Notes under the pieces: model-generated
What the model saw: the letters and a program-made list of their open reading frames with translations, nothing else
Told to the model about the DNA's origin: nothing
Databases searched by the model: none
Position numbers and translations under genes: made by a program
Part shown: positions 1-7,250 of the stretch, piece by piece
Numbering within the stretch: the first letter of the stretch is position 1
Layout: each line of letters starts with the position of its first letter
DNA from: Bacteroidota bacterium
GTDB lineage: Bacteria; Bacteroidota; Bacteroidia; Bacteroidales; Paludibacteraceae
Reading direction: 5' to 3'
Length of the DNA: 9,852 nt
Assembly: GCA_022709605.1 (NCBI GenBank)
Contig: JAKLIM010000113.1
Coordinates: forward strand, 1-9,852

Positions 1-20
1 CAAAATATACGATTGAATTG

Positions 21-55
21 TTTCACGTTTCGGGTTTCATGTTTCGTGTTTCGTG
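21..55. repeat. Heptamer array, five units of TTTCRNG
   Basis: Five consecutive 7-bp units occur in strict register: TTTCACG, TTTCGGG, TTTCATG, TTTCGTG, TTTCGTG. They lie 52 bp upstream of the nadE start. The stretch 27-46 matches 2001-2020, after nadE, at 17 of 20 positions, so this is a dispersed sequence rather than chance. The function is unknown. Confidence 0.8.
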
Positions 56-68
56 ACATTTTTTTTGA

Positions 69-96
69 TCTATTGTCTTTGTTCTTTATTCATAAA
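69..96. repeat. Heptamer array TCTTTRT, four units, in the nadE leader
   Basis: Four 7-bp units occur in register: TCTATTG, TCTTTGT, TCTTTAT, TCATAAA. They end 10 bp before the nadE ATG. The same heptamer family sits directly before the MscS gene at 2051-2085 with the shared 15-mer CTTTGTTCTTTATTC. The outer units are degenerate. Confidence 0.65.
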
Positions 97-106
97 TATA
101 AAAGAA

Positions 107-1999
107 ATGAAAAATGGTTTTGTACGTGTAGCTGCAGCCGTACCTGAAATCAGGGTGGCTGATTGTGCTTTTAATATTTCGAGAATTTCGGCACTTATTC
201 AGAATGCCGAAGCAGAAAAAGTACAAATAGTTTGTTTTCCCGAATTATCGGTCACCGGATATACCTGTGGCGATTTATTTTTTCAACAAAAATTAATTGC
301 TGATGCCGAAGAAGCATTAAAACAATTGCAATTAATCACTTTTTCGACTACAGCAGTTGTTATTGTCGGTTTGCCATTACGCATTCAAAATCAATTATTT
401 AATACCGCGGTTGTTTTGCAAAGTGGCAAGATTTTAGGAATTGTTCCAAAAACGCATCTGCCCAACAACAACGAATTTTACGAAAAACGATGGTTTTCGC
501 CTTCGTCGGCCACAAAAGTTGAATCAATAACAATTGCAGATCAGCAAGTTCCGTTCGGAACAAATCTACTTTTCAGCGATACTCAATTTTCATTTGCCAT
601 CGAATTGTGCGAAGATCTTTGGGTGCCCATACCGCCAAGTTCGCAACACGCCATGCATGGTGCCGAAATTATTTTCAACCTTTCGGCTTCCAATGAATTA
701 ATCGGAAAGAACAACTATTTGCGCCAACTCGTTGAACAACAGTCGGCCAGATGTAATGCCGGTTATGTGTATGCTTCAGCCGGATTTGGCGAATCGACTA
801 CCGATGTGGTATATGCCGGAAATGGATTGATAGCCGAAAATGGCAAAATGATTGCTTCTTCCGAACGGTTTACCTTTGAAGAACAACTCATTGTATCGGA
901 AATCGATATTGAAAGATTGCATGCCGAACGCATCAGAAATACAAATTTTTGCAATGATAAATCGGCTCAGGATTATCGGATTATAAAAATAGAAGATGCT
1001 CATTATAAAGACTTTAAATTAAAAAGAACTTTCGAAAAGCATCCATTTGTACCATCATTATCCAATCGCGAAAAAAGTTGCGAGGAGATTTTCTCCATTC
1101 AGGTAGGTGGTTTGGCCAAACGATGGAAACACACCAATTCGGAAACATTGGTTTTGGGAATTTCAGGTGGATTAGATTCGACGCTTGCTTTGTTGGTGTG
1201 CGTAAAAACGGCTGACAAACTTGGTTACGACCGGAAAAGAATTACGGGTATCACCATGCCGGGCTTCGGAACCACTGACCGAACCTATACGAATGCGGTA
1301 AATTTAATGCAATCATTGGGCATTAACGCCATGGAAATTTCGATAAAAGATGCATGTATTCAGCATTTTAAAGACATTGATCACAATCCGGAATTGCACA
1401 ACATAACGTATGAAAATACCCAGGCTCGTGAGCGTACGCAAATTTTAATGGACATGGCCAACAAGCAAAACGGTATGGTCATCGGCACCGGTGATTTGTC
1501 GGAACAAGCGCTTGGCTGGGCAACGTACAATGGCGATCATATGTCGATGTACGGTGTGAACAGCGGAATTCCTAAAACACTCGTCCGGTTTTTGGTCGAT
1601 TGGGCTGCTCAAAGTTTGGATAGCGTTTCGAGTGAAATATTAAAGGATGTACTTAAAACTCCGGTAAGTCCCGAGCTGCTTCCGGCGGGTAAAGATGGCG
1701 TTATTTTGCAAAAAACGGAAGACGTAATCGGACCGTATGAATTACACGACTTTTTTCTTTATTATTTCATACGTTTCGGCTTTTCGCCTGAAAAAATTCT
1801 ATTTCTGGCGATAAATGCTTTCGAAGACATTTATCCAACCGATGTAATTGAAAAATGGCTTAAAATGTTTATTCGCAGGTTTTTCTCACAACAATTCAAA
1901 CGATCGTGTATGCCCGATGGACCAAAAGTTGGCTCAATAAACCTTTCACCACGTGGCGACTGGCGCATGCCGAGTGATGCTGTTGCGTTTAAGATTTAA
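107..1999 (+). CDS. nadE: Glutamine-dependent NAD+ synthetase
   Basis: This cytosolic enzyme makes NAD+ from nicotinic acid adenine dinucleotide (NaAD), ATP and glutamine, the last step of NAD biosynthesis. Residues 1 to about 270 form a nitrilase-fold glutaminase with the Glu-Lys-Cys triad visible: E46 in FPELSVTGYTCGD, K115 in PKTHLPNNNEFYEKR and C168 in ELCEDLW. Residues from about 325 to 630 form the synthetase, with the ATP-pyrophosphatase loop SGGLDST (353-359) and the NaAD-binding stretch GTGDLSEQALGWATYNGD (460-477). At 630 residues it is slightly shorter than the roughly 680-residue mycobacterial type, and nothing key is missing. The frame is open back to a GTG at 53, but those 18 extra codons encode FFLIYCLCSLFINI-like repeat sequence, unlike the family start. 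ATG 107 gives MKNGFVRVAAAVPEIRV, which fits, and an A-rich leader precedes it. The downstream neighbour is the MscS channel, 93 bp away on the same strand; I see no terminator between them. Confidence 0.95.
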   Translation: MKNGFVRVAAAVPEIRVADCAFNISRISALIQNAEAEKVQIVCFPELSVTGYTCGDLFFQQKLIADAEEALKQLQLITFSTTAVVIVGLPLRIQNQLFNTAVVLQSGKILGIVPKTHLPNNNEFYEKRWFSPSSATKVESITIADQQVPFGTNLLFSDTQFSFAIELCEDLWVPIPPSSQHAMHGAEIIFNLSASNELIGKNNYLRQLVEQQSARCNAGYVYASAGFGESTTDVVYAGNGLIAENGKMIASSERFTFEEQLIVSEIDIERLHAERIRNTNFCNDKSAQDYRIIKIEDAHYKDFKLKRTFEKHPFVPSLSNREKSCEEIFSIQVGGLAKRWKHTNSETLVLGISGGLDSTLALLVCVKTADKLGYDRKRITGITMPGFGTTDRTYTNAVNLMQSLGINAMEISIKDACIQHFKDIDHNPELHNITYENTQARERTQILMDMANKQNGMVIGTGDLSEQALGWATYNGDHMSMYGVNSGIPKTLVRFLVDWAAQSLDSVSSEILKDVLKTPVSPELLPAGKDGVILQKTEDVIGPYELHDFFLYYFIRFGFSPEKILFLAINAFEDIYPTDVIEKWLKMFIRRFFSQQFKRSCMPDGPKVGSINLSPRGDWRMPSDAVAFKI

Positions 2000-2000
2000 T

Positions 2001-2049
2001 GTTTCGGCTTTCATGTTTGAAGGGTTTGAAGGGTTTGAAAGTTTGATTA
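2001..2049. repeat. Mixed 7- and 9-bp tandem units (GTTTCGG / GTTTGAAGG)
   Basis: Directly after the nadE stop come two 7-bp units (GTTTCGG, CTTTCAT), then 8- to 9-bp units GTTTGAAGG, GTTTGAAGG, GTTTGAAA, GTTTGATTA. The first 20 bp resemble 27-46 upstream of nadE. The GTTTGAA core also recurs in the array upstream of the PurF-like gene. Confidence 0.75.
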
Positions 2050-2050
2050 T

Positions 2051-2085
2051 TCTTTAATCTTTGTTCTTTATTCTTTATTCTATTA
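2051..2085. repeat. Heptamer array TCTTTAT, five units, in the MscS leader
   Basis: Five units occur in exact 7-bp register: TCTTTAA, TCTTTGT, TCTTTAT, TCTTTAT, TCTATTA. They end 7 bp before the ATG of the channel gene. On the + strand this makes a pyrimidine-rich leader like that of nadE. No terminator for nadE is visible in this gap, so the two genes may be co-transcribed. Confidence 0.8.
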
Positions 2086-2092
2086 AAAAAAT

Positions 2093-3163
2093 ATGCTTGA
2101 CAAAATTTATTACGGGAATTCGCTTGAATCGTGGTCATATTCGTTTCTAATTATTGTAGGAGCAGTATTATTGACTAAAATCATTGTTTTTGCAAATAAA
2201 AACATTATTCGCAAATTAACCAGAAAGACTTCAAACAGGTTGGATGACATTTTATTTAAAATGTTGGAAGCACCTGTGTTATTGGGTATAATGTTGGTAG
2301 CTATATGGTTTGCAGCAAATCGTTTGAACTTAAACATTGATATAAAAAATATTATCTCAAAATCGTACAGCATTCTTATTGTTGTCAATATTACCTGGTT
2401 TGTTGCACGGTTTATAAATGCCCTGATTGAAGAATATCTGATCCCTGCTGCCGAAGTAAACAACCACAAATATTTAGATAACACGCTGATACCCATCATT
2501 CGGCGTACGGCTTTGGGTGTAATCTGGTCGTTAGGAATAGTGATGGCGCTTAACAATGTAGGCGTTGATGTAGCCACATTAATCGCCGGACTTGGTATTG
2601 GAGGTTTGGCGTTTGCGCTTGCTGCTCAGGATACCATTAAAAATGTATTCGGAGGTGTAACGATATTTACCGACCGACCCTTCCGTATTGGCGACAGGAT
2701 TAAAGTTGATGGATTTGATGGATTTGTTGAAGATATTGGCATCAGAAGTACACGCCTCAGAACGCTCGAAAAAAGGTTGGTTACCATTCCAAATTACAAA
2801 ATAGTAGAAGCTTCGGTCGAAAACGTATCGGATGAACCGATGCGCCGTGTGTTGATGAATATTAATCTAACGTATAGCACAACGCCTGAAAAAATGGAAG
2901 AAGCCATTCAGATTCTGAAAAACATGCCAAATGTTATAAAAAATCTGGACAATAATGAAATCGTAGTCACTTTTGATGAATTTGCTGATTCAGCGCTTGT
3001 TATAAAATTTATTTATTACGTAAATAAAATTGGGGATGTAATGGAAACGCCTTCAGAAGTCAATTTTGAAATTTTACGGTCGTTTACCAAAGCCGGACTT
3101 AAATTTGCATATCCAACCAAAACCATTTATTTTGAATCAGAATCAGAAATAATTAAAAAATAA
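2093..3163 (+). CDS. MscS-family small-conductance mechanosensitive ion channel
   Basis: This is an inner-membrane channel that should open under membrane tension and release solutes on osmotic downshock. I see five hydrophobic segments at about residues 14-35, 57-77, 90-112, 138-156 and 158-179. The last is the pore-lining MscS helix, rich in Gly and Ala (GLGIGGLAFALAAQDTIKN, 166-184). It is followed by the MscS beta domain FTDRPFRIGDRIKVDGFDGF (192-211) and the conserved RSTRLRTLEKRLVTIPN (218-234). The rest, to residue 356, is the cytoplasmic alpha/beta cage domain. With 356 residues and two or more extra N-terminal helices it is longer than E. coli MscS (286 residues, three helices), closer to YbdG/YnaI-type homologues; which subgroup it belongs to is uncertain. 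The ATG at 2093 follows an A-run leader (attaaaaaaat) with no Shine-Dalgarno motif. It ends 24 bp before the stem of a strong terminator shared with the convergent PurF-like gene. Confidence 0.93.
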   Translation: MLDKIYYGNSLESWSYSFLIIVGAVLLTKIIVFANKNIIRKLTRKTSNRLDDILFKMLEAPVLLGIMLVAIWFAANRLNLNIDIKNIISKSYSILIVVNITWFVARFINALIEEYLIPAAEVNNHKYLDNTLIPIIRRTALGVIWSLGIVMALNNVGVDVATLIAGLGIGGLAFALAAQDTIKNVFGGVTIFTDRPFRIGDRIKVDGFDGFVEDIGIRSTRLRTLEKRLVTIPNYKIVEASVENVSDEPMRRVLMNINLTYSTTPEKMEEAIQILKNMPNVIKNLDNNEIVVTFDEFADSALVIKFIYYVNKIGDVMETPSEVNFEILRSFTKAGLKFAYPTKTIYFESESEIIKK

Positions 3164-3186
3164 GATTTCGCGAAAAGCCTAAAAAT

Positions 3187-3225
3187 AAAAACCGACAATA
3201 CAAAAAAAATGAATTGTCGGTTTTT
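3187..3225. terminator. Bidirectional intrinsic terminator between convergent genes
   Basis: A perfect 13-bp stem pairs AAAAACCGACAAT (3187-3199) with ATTGTCGGTTTTT (3213-3225) around a 13-nt A-rich loop. On the + strand it is followed by a T-rich run for the MscS gene. On the - strand the same stem ends in TTTTTATTTTT for the PurF-like gene, whose stop is 6 bp away. The symmetric A/T tails let it serve both convergent transcripts. Confidence 0.93.
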
Positions 3226-3231
3226 GTTTTA

Positions 3232-5031
3232 TTAAAAAATTTCTTTTCCTTCGTAATAATTTATAAATGCTTTATTTACTAACCTGTTACCACCATAAGT
3301 CGGATAATTTCCGGTAAAATACCAGTCACCTTTATGATCGGGACAAGCTTCGTGCAAACCATCGATCGTTTGATAAACCAATTCGACCGGGCAATTTACT
3401 CCGGGCGGAGTCAGCATTTTAGCAATTTGTACAGAAACTTCGTCCTGAGTAAAAGGCTTATAAATTTCAGTTACATAATTAACAACATCTTCTTTGGCGA
3501 AATCTTCCTGCGCTTTAGACTTTTTATAAACATCGTCAATAACAGATTGTTGGCCTCTGACTTTCAACAAATTAATTGCTGCTCGAAAAGCACAAAACTC
3601 GCTCATGCGGGGCATATCAATTCCATAATAATCCGGAAAACGAACTTGCGGCGAAGATGATACGATTACAATTTTCTTAGGTTCTAAACGATTTAAAATT
3701 GTCAGAATGCTCTGTTTCAATGTAGTTCCTCTCACAATCGAATCGTCGATAGCTACCAGGTTATCTACTTTTCCTCTTCGTATTGAACCATAAGTTACAT
3801 CGTAAACATGGGTTGCCAAATCGTCTCTTTCGTTGTTTTGCGAAATAAAAGTACGAAGTTTTATATCTTTAATCAGCACTTTTTCGGTACGGATATGTTT
3901 TTCCGAACGTTCCTTAATTCCATCTATCATTCCATAAAAAGCCACTTCGGCAGTATTTGGAATAAATGAAAAAACTGTATTTTCTACATCATTATCAATG
4001 GCTTTTAAAATGGGTTGACTCAATGACTCACCCAATTTTTTACGTTCTTTATAAATATCAATATCACTTCCACGTGAGAAATAGATTCGTTCGAATGAAC
4101 ACATGGCCAACTGATCGGCAGCAGGACGAATGGTTTCAAATTTTATTGTACCATTTTTCTTAATAATCATTGCCTCGCCGGGTTGAAGTTCATGAACCTC
4201 TTCTTCTTTGATGTTCATTGCCGTTTGAATAACCGGTCGTTCGGAAGCAGTTACAACAATTTCATCATCAGCATAATAAAATGCCGGGCGAATTCCTTTG
4301 GGATCACGAAAAACAAATGAATCGCCATGACCGAGCATACCACAAATTGCATATCCACCATCCCACATCTTTTCAGATTTGCGGATAAACGAGGCAATAT
4401 CCAAATTCTCCTCAATTTTTCGGGTAATGATCAAATCATTTGTATATCGTTGTTTGAGTTTATCATACTCTTTCTGAACTTCTTTATCCAACATAAATCC
4501 CAGTGATTCAAGCATTAAAAAAGTATCACCTTTATCGCGGGGATGTTGACCTTTCAGTGTCAGGAAATCGAACAATTCGTCCACATTAGTCAGATTGAAA
4601 TTACCGGAAAGTAACAAAGTACGGTTTTTCCAGTTGTGACGACGCAGAAAAGGGTGAACGTAGGATAAACCACTTCGACCGGTGGTGCTGTATCGCAAAT
4701 GTCCCATGTAAAGTTCGCCGGCAAAAGGCAAACTCTGTTTTGCTGATTCGGCATTGACGATAATATTTCTGTCGACCGACGACATGGTTTTATTTATACC
4801 GGCAAAAATTTCCTGAATTGCGTTTTTACCTTCAACCCTATCGCGCCAAATATACTCTTCGCCCGAAGGCATATCCAGTTTTACGGTAGCAATACCTGCA
4901 CCTTCCTGCCCACGGTTGTGTTGTTTTTCCATGAGAAGATACATTTTTTGCAAACCATATTGCCAGGTTCCATACTTCTTTTGATAATAATCCAAAGGCT
5001 TCAGCAGCCTTACCATTGCTATTCCGCACAT
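3232..5031 (-). CDS. Amidophosphoribosyltransferase-like protein (PurF family, long divergent form)
   Basis: This is an N-terminal-nucleophile glutamine amidotransferase fused to a phosphoribosyltransferase domain, as in PurF, which makes phosphoribosylamine from PRPP and glutamine at the start of purine synthesis. The glutaminase spans about 1-270: C2 is exposed by removal of Met1, so the start is certain, followed by HNRGQEGAGI (38-47), GHLRYSTTG (110-118) and GDT (168-170). The PRT domain follows: CSFERIYFSR (311-320), KLRTFI (391-396), the PRPP loop VAIDDSIVRGTT (426-437) and SSSPQVRFPDYYGIDMP (458-474). The end, WYFTGNYPT (570-578), matches the PurF tail but lacks the Cys ligands of the Bacillus [4Fe-4S] cluster. 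At 599 residues it is some 100 longer than typical PurF (about 470-505), and the usual HNGN oxyanion motif reads SGNFN (142-146). Many Bacteroidota, as I recall, carry such a long form besides a normal PurF, so I give no symbol; whether it makes phosphoribosylamine is unproven. glmS lies upstream on the same strand. Confidence 0.88.
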   Translation of the reverse strand: MCGIAMVRLLKPLDYYQKKYGTWQYGLQKMYLLMEKQHNRGQEGAGIATVKLDMPSGEEYIWRDRVEGKNAIQEIFAGINKTMSSVDRNIIVNAESAKQSLPFAGELYMGHLRYSTTGRSGLSYVHPFLRRHNWKNRTLLLSGNFNLTNVDELFDFLTLKGQHPRDKGDTFLMLESLGFMLDKEVQKEYDKLKQRYTNDLIITRKIEENLDIASFIRKSEKMWDGGYAICGMLGHGDSFVFRDPKGIRPAFYYADDEIVVTASERPVIQTAMNIKEEEVHELQPGEAMIIKKNGTIKFETIRPAADQLAMCSFERIYFSRGSDIDIYKERKKLGESLSQPILKAIDNDVENTVFSFIPNTAEVAFYGMIDGIKERSEKHIRTEKVLIKDIKLRTFISQNNERDDLATHVYDVTYGSIRRGKVDNLVAIDDSIVRGTTLKQSILTILNRLEPKKIVIVSSSPQVRFPDYYGIDMPRMSEFCAFRAAINLLKVRGQQSVIDDVYKKSKAQEDFAKEDVVNYVTEIYKPFTQDEVSVQIAKMLTPPGVNCPVELVYQTIDGLHEACPDHKGDWYFTGNYPTYGGNRLVNKAFINYYEGKEIF

Positions 5032-5034
5032 AAG

Positions 5035-5085
5035 AAAAGTTTGAAAAGTTTGAAAAGTTTGAAAGTCTGAAAGTCTGAAAGTTTG
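5035..5085. repeat. 9-bp then 8-bp tandem units upstream of the PurF-like gene
   Basis: Three identical 9-bp units AAAAGTTTG (5035-5061) are followed by three 8-bp units AAAGTCTG, AAAGTCTG, AAAGTTTG (5062-5085). On the coding strand they read CAAACTTT(T) and end only 3 bp before the ATG of the PurF-like gene, so they form its immediate 5' leader. No Shine-Dalgarno motif is left there. Confidence 0.85.
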
Positions 5086-5102
5086 CCCGGATAACTATCG
5101 GG
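5086..5102. repeat. Short palindrome CCCGGATAACTATCGGG
   Basis: CCCG (5086-5089) pairs with CGGG (5099-5102), extendable through ATA/TAT with one bulged G. It sits between the tandem units at 5035-5085 and the inverted repeat at 5102-5165. It is a small GC-clamped hairpin in otherwise AT-rich spacer, resembling CCCGATAGCTATCGGG-type palindromes that I recall from other Bacteroidota intergenic DNA. Confidence 0.55.
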
Positions 5103-5165
5103 TTTGAGAGTTTAAGAATTTGAAGGTTATGATACCTCTCTTTTATAATTTTTAAACTCTCAAAC
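5102..5165. repeat. Inverted repeat in the leader of the PurF-like gene
   Basis: GTTTGAGAGTTTAAGAATT (5102-5120) is complementary to AATTTTTAAACTCTCAAAC (5147-5165) at 18 of 19 positions, with 26 bp between the arms. The outer 14 bp are perfect. Beyond it, 5166-5182 (three copies of a CAAAC core, counted with the arm end) is also complementary to the tandem units at 5057-5073 at 15 of 17 positions, so the whole span 5035-5182 could fold back on itself. No terminator T-run follows on either strand. Confidence 0.8.
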
Positions 5166-5193
5166 TTTTCAAACTTTCAAACAATTATTTTAA

Positions 5194-5227
5194 TTAAAAA
5201 ACCCCGCCGTACGAATACGAAGGGGTT
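5194..5227 (-). terminator. Intrinsic terminator of glmS
   Basis: On the - strand AACCCC (5227-5222) pairs with GGGGTT (5205-5200). An inner stem, CGTA (5219-5216) with TACG (5211-5208), closes a UUCG loop, and a small internal loop separates the two stems. A run of TTTTTT then AATT follows. It begins 15 bp after the glmS stop and points away from glmS, so the downstream PurF-like gene should be transcribed mostly on its own. Confidence 0.92.
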
Positions 5228-5242
5228 GAGTTTATACTTAGA

Positions 5243-7084
5243 TTATTCTACAGTAACCGATTTGGCAAGATTACGGGGCTGATCCACATCGCAACCTTTT
5301 ACTACGGCTATGTGATAAGCCATTAATTGCAAGGGAATTGCAGCCAACAATGGCACCAGACATTCTTCGGTATCGGGAATGCTAATGGTGTAATCCGACA
5401 AATTTTTAACCACTACATCACCTTCGGTAATTACCGATATTATTTTCCCTTTACGGGCTTTAATTTCCTGAATATTACTAACCACTTTATCATACATTCC
5501 GGCACTCGTAGCGATAACTACAACCGGCATTTCCTGACTGATTAATGCAATCGGACCGTGTTTCATTTCGGCTGCCGGATAACCTTCGGCATGTATATAC
5601 GAAATTTCTTTTAATTTTAACGCACCTTCCAAAGCCACCGGAAAATTATATCCACGTCCTAAATAAATGAAATTTTGAGCGTATGTAAATGTTTTAGCAA
5701 ATTGAGCAATTGCTTCATTCTGTTCAAGAATAATTTTAATTTTATCAGGAATTTGTCCTAATTCATGAACAGTTCGCAGGTACTGTTCTTCCGACAAAGT
5801 ACCTTTTTCTTTGCCTATCATTAATGCAAGCATGGTGAGTACAGTAACCTGAGCTGTAAATGCTTTTGTCGACGCTACACCAATCTCTGGTCCGGCATGG
5901 GTATAACAGCCTGAATCTGTATTGCGTGGAATCGATGCCCCAACTACATTACAAATACCAAAAATAAACGCACCTTTCGATTTTGCTAATTCAACTGCGG
6001 CAAGCGTATCGGCAGTTTCGCCCGATTGCGATATTGGAATGACTATATCATCTTTATTAATGACCGGTTTACGATATCTGAATTCGGAAGAATATTCCAC
6101 TTCAACCGGAATTCGTGCAAACTCCTCAATTGCATATTTTCCAATCAAACCGGCATGCCAAGAAGTTCCACAAGCGGTAATTATTATCCTTTTTGCATTC
6201 AGAAATTTTTCCTTATTATCGATGAATCCTGAAAGTGTTATATTATTTTCCTCAATATTAACCCTACCCCGCATGCTGTCGCTCAACGTTTTGGGCTGTT
6301 CGAAAATTTCTTTAATCATGAAATGAGGATAACCACCTTTTTCGAGTTGAGTTAAAGTCATTTCCAGTTTTTTAATTTCGGGTGTTTTTTCTACATCCGA
6401 AATTGTTCTGATTTTTAATTCCTGACCACGACGTAGCGTAACAATCTCTTCCTCACCAACATAAACAACCTGATTGGTAAATTCCACAATCGGGGTTGCG
6501 TCCGACGCTAAGAAAAATTCATCCTCACCAATACCAACTACTAAAGGACTTCCTTTACGTGCAGCCACTATTGTGTCGGGTTGATCTTTTTCGATTACAG
6601 CAATAGCATAAGCTCCAACCACCTGATTAAGAGCCAACTGCACAGCTTTCGTTAAATCTACCTTGTTCGATTTTTTAACAAACTCTATCAATTGAATCAA
6701 CACTTCGGTATCGGTATCGCTGTTGAAAGTATAACCTTGTTCTTTTAATCCTTCTTTTAAAACTGCATAATTTTCGATAATTCCATTATGAATCAATGCA
6801 AGTTCTTCTGATTGAGAATAATGAGGATGCGCATTAACCTGATTGGGTTCGCCATGTGTAGCCCATCGCGTATGAGCTATTCCGATGGTTCCATGAATAT
6901 CTTGTTGCTCCGCAAACCGAACCAAATCAGCCACTTTTCCTTTGGCCTTGTAAACGTTTAGGTTTTCGTTGTGAATCAATGCAATTCCTGCACTATCGTA
7001 CCCACGGTATTCAAGTCGCTGAAGCCCCCGAATTAAAATAGGGTAAGCTTCCTGCTTCCCAATATAACCAACAATTCCACACAT
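5243..7084 (-). CDS. glmS: Glutamine--fructose-6-phosphate aminotransferase (isomerizing)
   Basis: This cytosolic enzyme makes glucosamine-6-phosphate from fructose-6-phosphate and glutamine, the entry step to UDP-GlcNAc for peptidoglycan and lipid A. The glutaminase domain (about 1-225) shows the catalytic C2 in MCGIVGYIG, LEYRGYDSAGIA (24-35), HTRWATHG (71-78), the oxyanion pair HNG (99-101) and SDTDTE (122-127). Two SIS sugar-isomerase domains follow: the first with ACGTSWHAG (304-312) and SQSGETADT (352-360), the second with GRGYNFPVALEGALKLKEIS (477-496) and AEMKHGP (505-511). The C-terminal DQPRNLAKSVTVE (601-613) holds the active-site lysine K608. At 613 residues it is normal length and complete. 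C2 must be the first residue after Met, which fixes the start. The 251 bp upstream, back to dapL, are almost wholly repeat arrays, with no recognisable glmS ribozyme. A GC-rich terminator sits 15 bp after the stop. Confidence 0.98.
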   Translation of the reverse strand: MCGIVGYIGKQEAYPILIRGLQRLEYRGYDSAGIALIHNENLNVYKAKGKVADLVRFAEQQDIHGTIGIAHTRWATHGEPNQVNAHPHYSQSEELALIHNGIIENYAVLKEGLKEQGYTFNSDTDTEVLIQLIEFVKKSNKVDLTKAVQLALNQVVGAYAIAVIEKDQPDTIVAARKGSPLVVGIGEDEFFLASDATPIVEFTNQVVYVGEEEIVTLRRGQELKIRTISDVEKTPEIKKLEMTLTQLEKGGYPHFMIKEIFEQPKTLSDSMRGRVNIEENNITLSGFIDNKEKFLNAKRIIITACGTSWHAGLIGKYAIEEFARIPVEVEYSSEFRYRKPVINKDDIVIPISQSGETADTLAAVELAKSKGAFIFGICNVVGASIPRNTDSGCYTHAGPEIGVASTKAFTAQVTVLTMLALMIGKEKGTLSEEQYLRTVHELGQIPDKIKIILEQNEAIAQFAKTFTYAQNFIYLGRGYNFPVALEGALKLKEISYIHAEGYPAAEMKHGPIALISQEMPVVVIATSAGMYDKVVSNIQEIKARKGKIISVITEGDVVVKNLSDYTISIPDTEECLVPLLAAIPLQLMAYHIAVVKGCDVDQPRNLAKSVTVE

Positions 7085-7101
7085 ATATATTTTTTTTTAA
7101 T

Positions 7102-7143
7102 TTGAAGTTTTTAGTTTGTAGTTCGTAGTTTGAAGTTTGTAGT
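7102..7143. repeat. Heptamer array TTGTAGT, six units, upstream of glmS
   Basis: Six units occur in exact 7-bp register: TTGAAGT, TTTTAGT, TTGTAGT, TCGTAGT, TTGAAGT, TTGTAGT. On the glmS coding strand they read ACTACAA and lie 17 bp upstream of the start, separated by an A-run and TATATATG. No Shine-Dalgarno motif is present. Confidence 0.85.
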
Positions 7144-7160
7144 TACTTCTTATATTATTT

Positions 7161-7250
7161 CATTTCTACATTGTTACATTTTTCATACTTACATTCCTAC
7201 ATTATTACATTCCTGCATTCTTACATTTTTCATTCCTTCATTCTTACATT
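7161..7250. repeat. Octamer array CATTCYTA, eleven units plus a partial one
   Basis: CAT recurs at 7161, 7169, 7177, 7184, 7192, 7200, 7208, 7216, 7224, 7231, 7239 and 7247. The spacing is 8 bp except for two 7-bp units that each lack one base (CATTTTT). Typical units are CATTCCTA and CATTCTTA. It fills the middle of the glmS-dapL spacer. Confidence 0.9.

Noticed and set aside
53..106. Upstream extension of nadE from a GTG at 53
   Set aside because: The added 18 codons are encoded by repeat units, give a Phe/Leu/Cys-rich peptide unlike the family, and ATG 107 gives the expected N-terminus.
2034..2063. Bacteroidota-type promoter before the channel gene (TTTG, 17 bp, TAATCTTTG)
   Set aside because: The -7 element has one base too many relative to TAnnTTTG, and TTTG occurs repeatedly because of the tandem units, so the match is weak.
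3166..3175. 10-bp palindrome TTTCGCGAAA after the channel gene
   Set aside because: It is short, with no loop or T-run, and lies next to a far stronger terminator. Chance is sufficient.
7112..7132. Two TAGTTTG copies resembling promoter -7 elements on the + strand
   Set aside because: No + strand gene follows, the spacer in the motif is one base short, and the copies come from the heptamer array.
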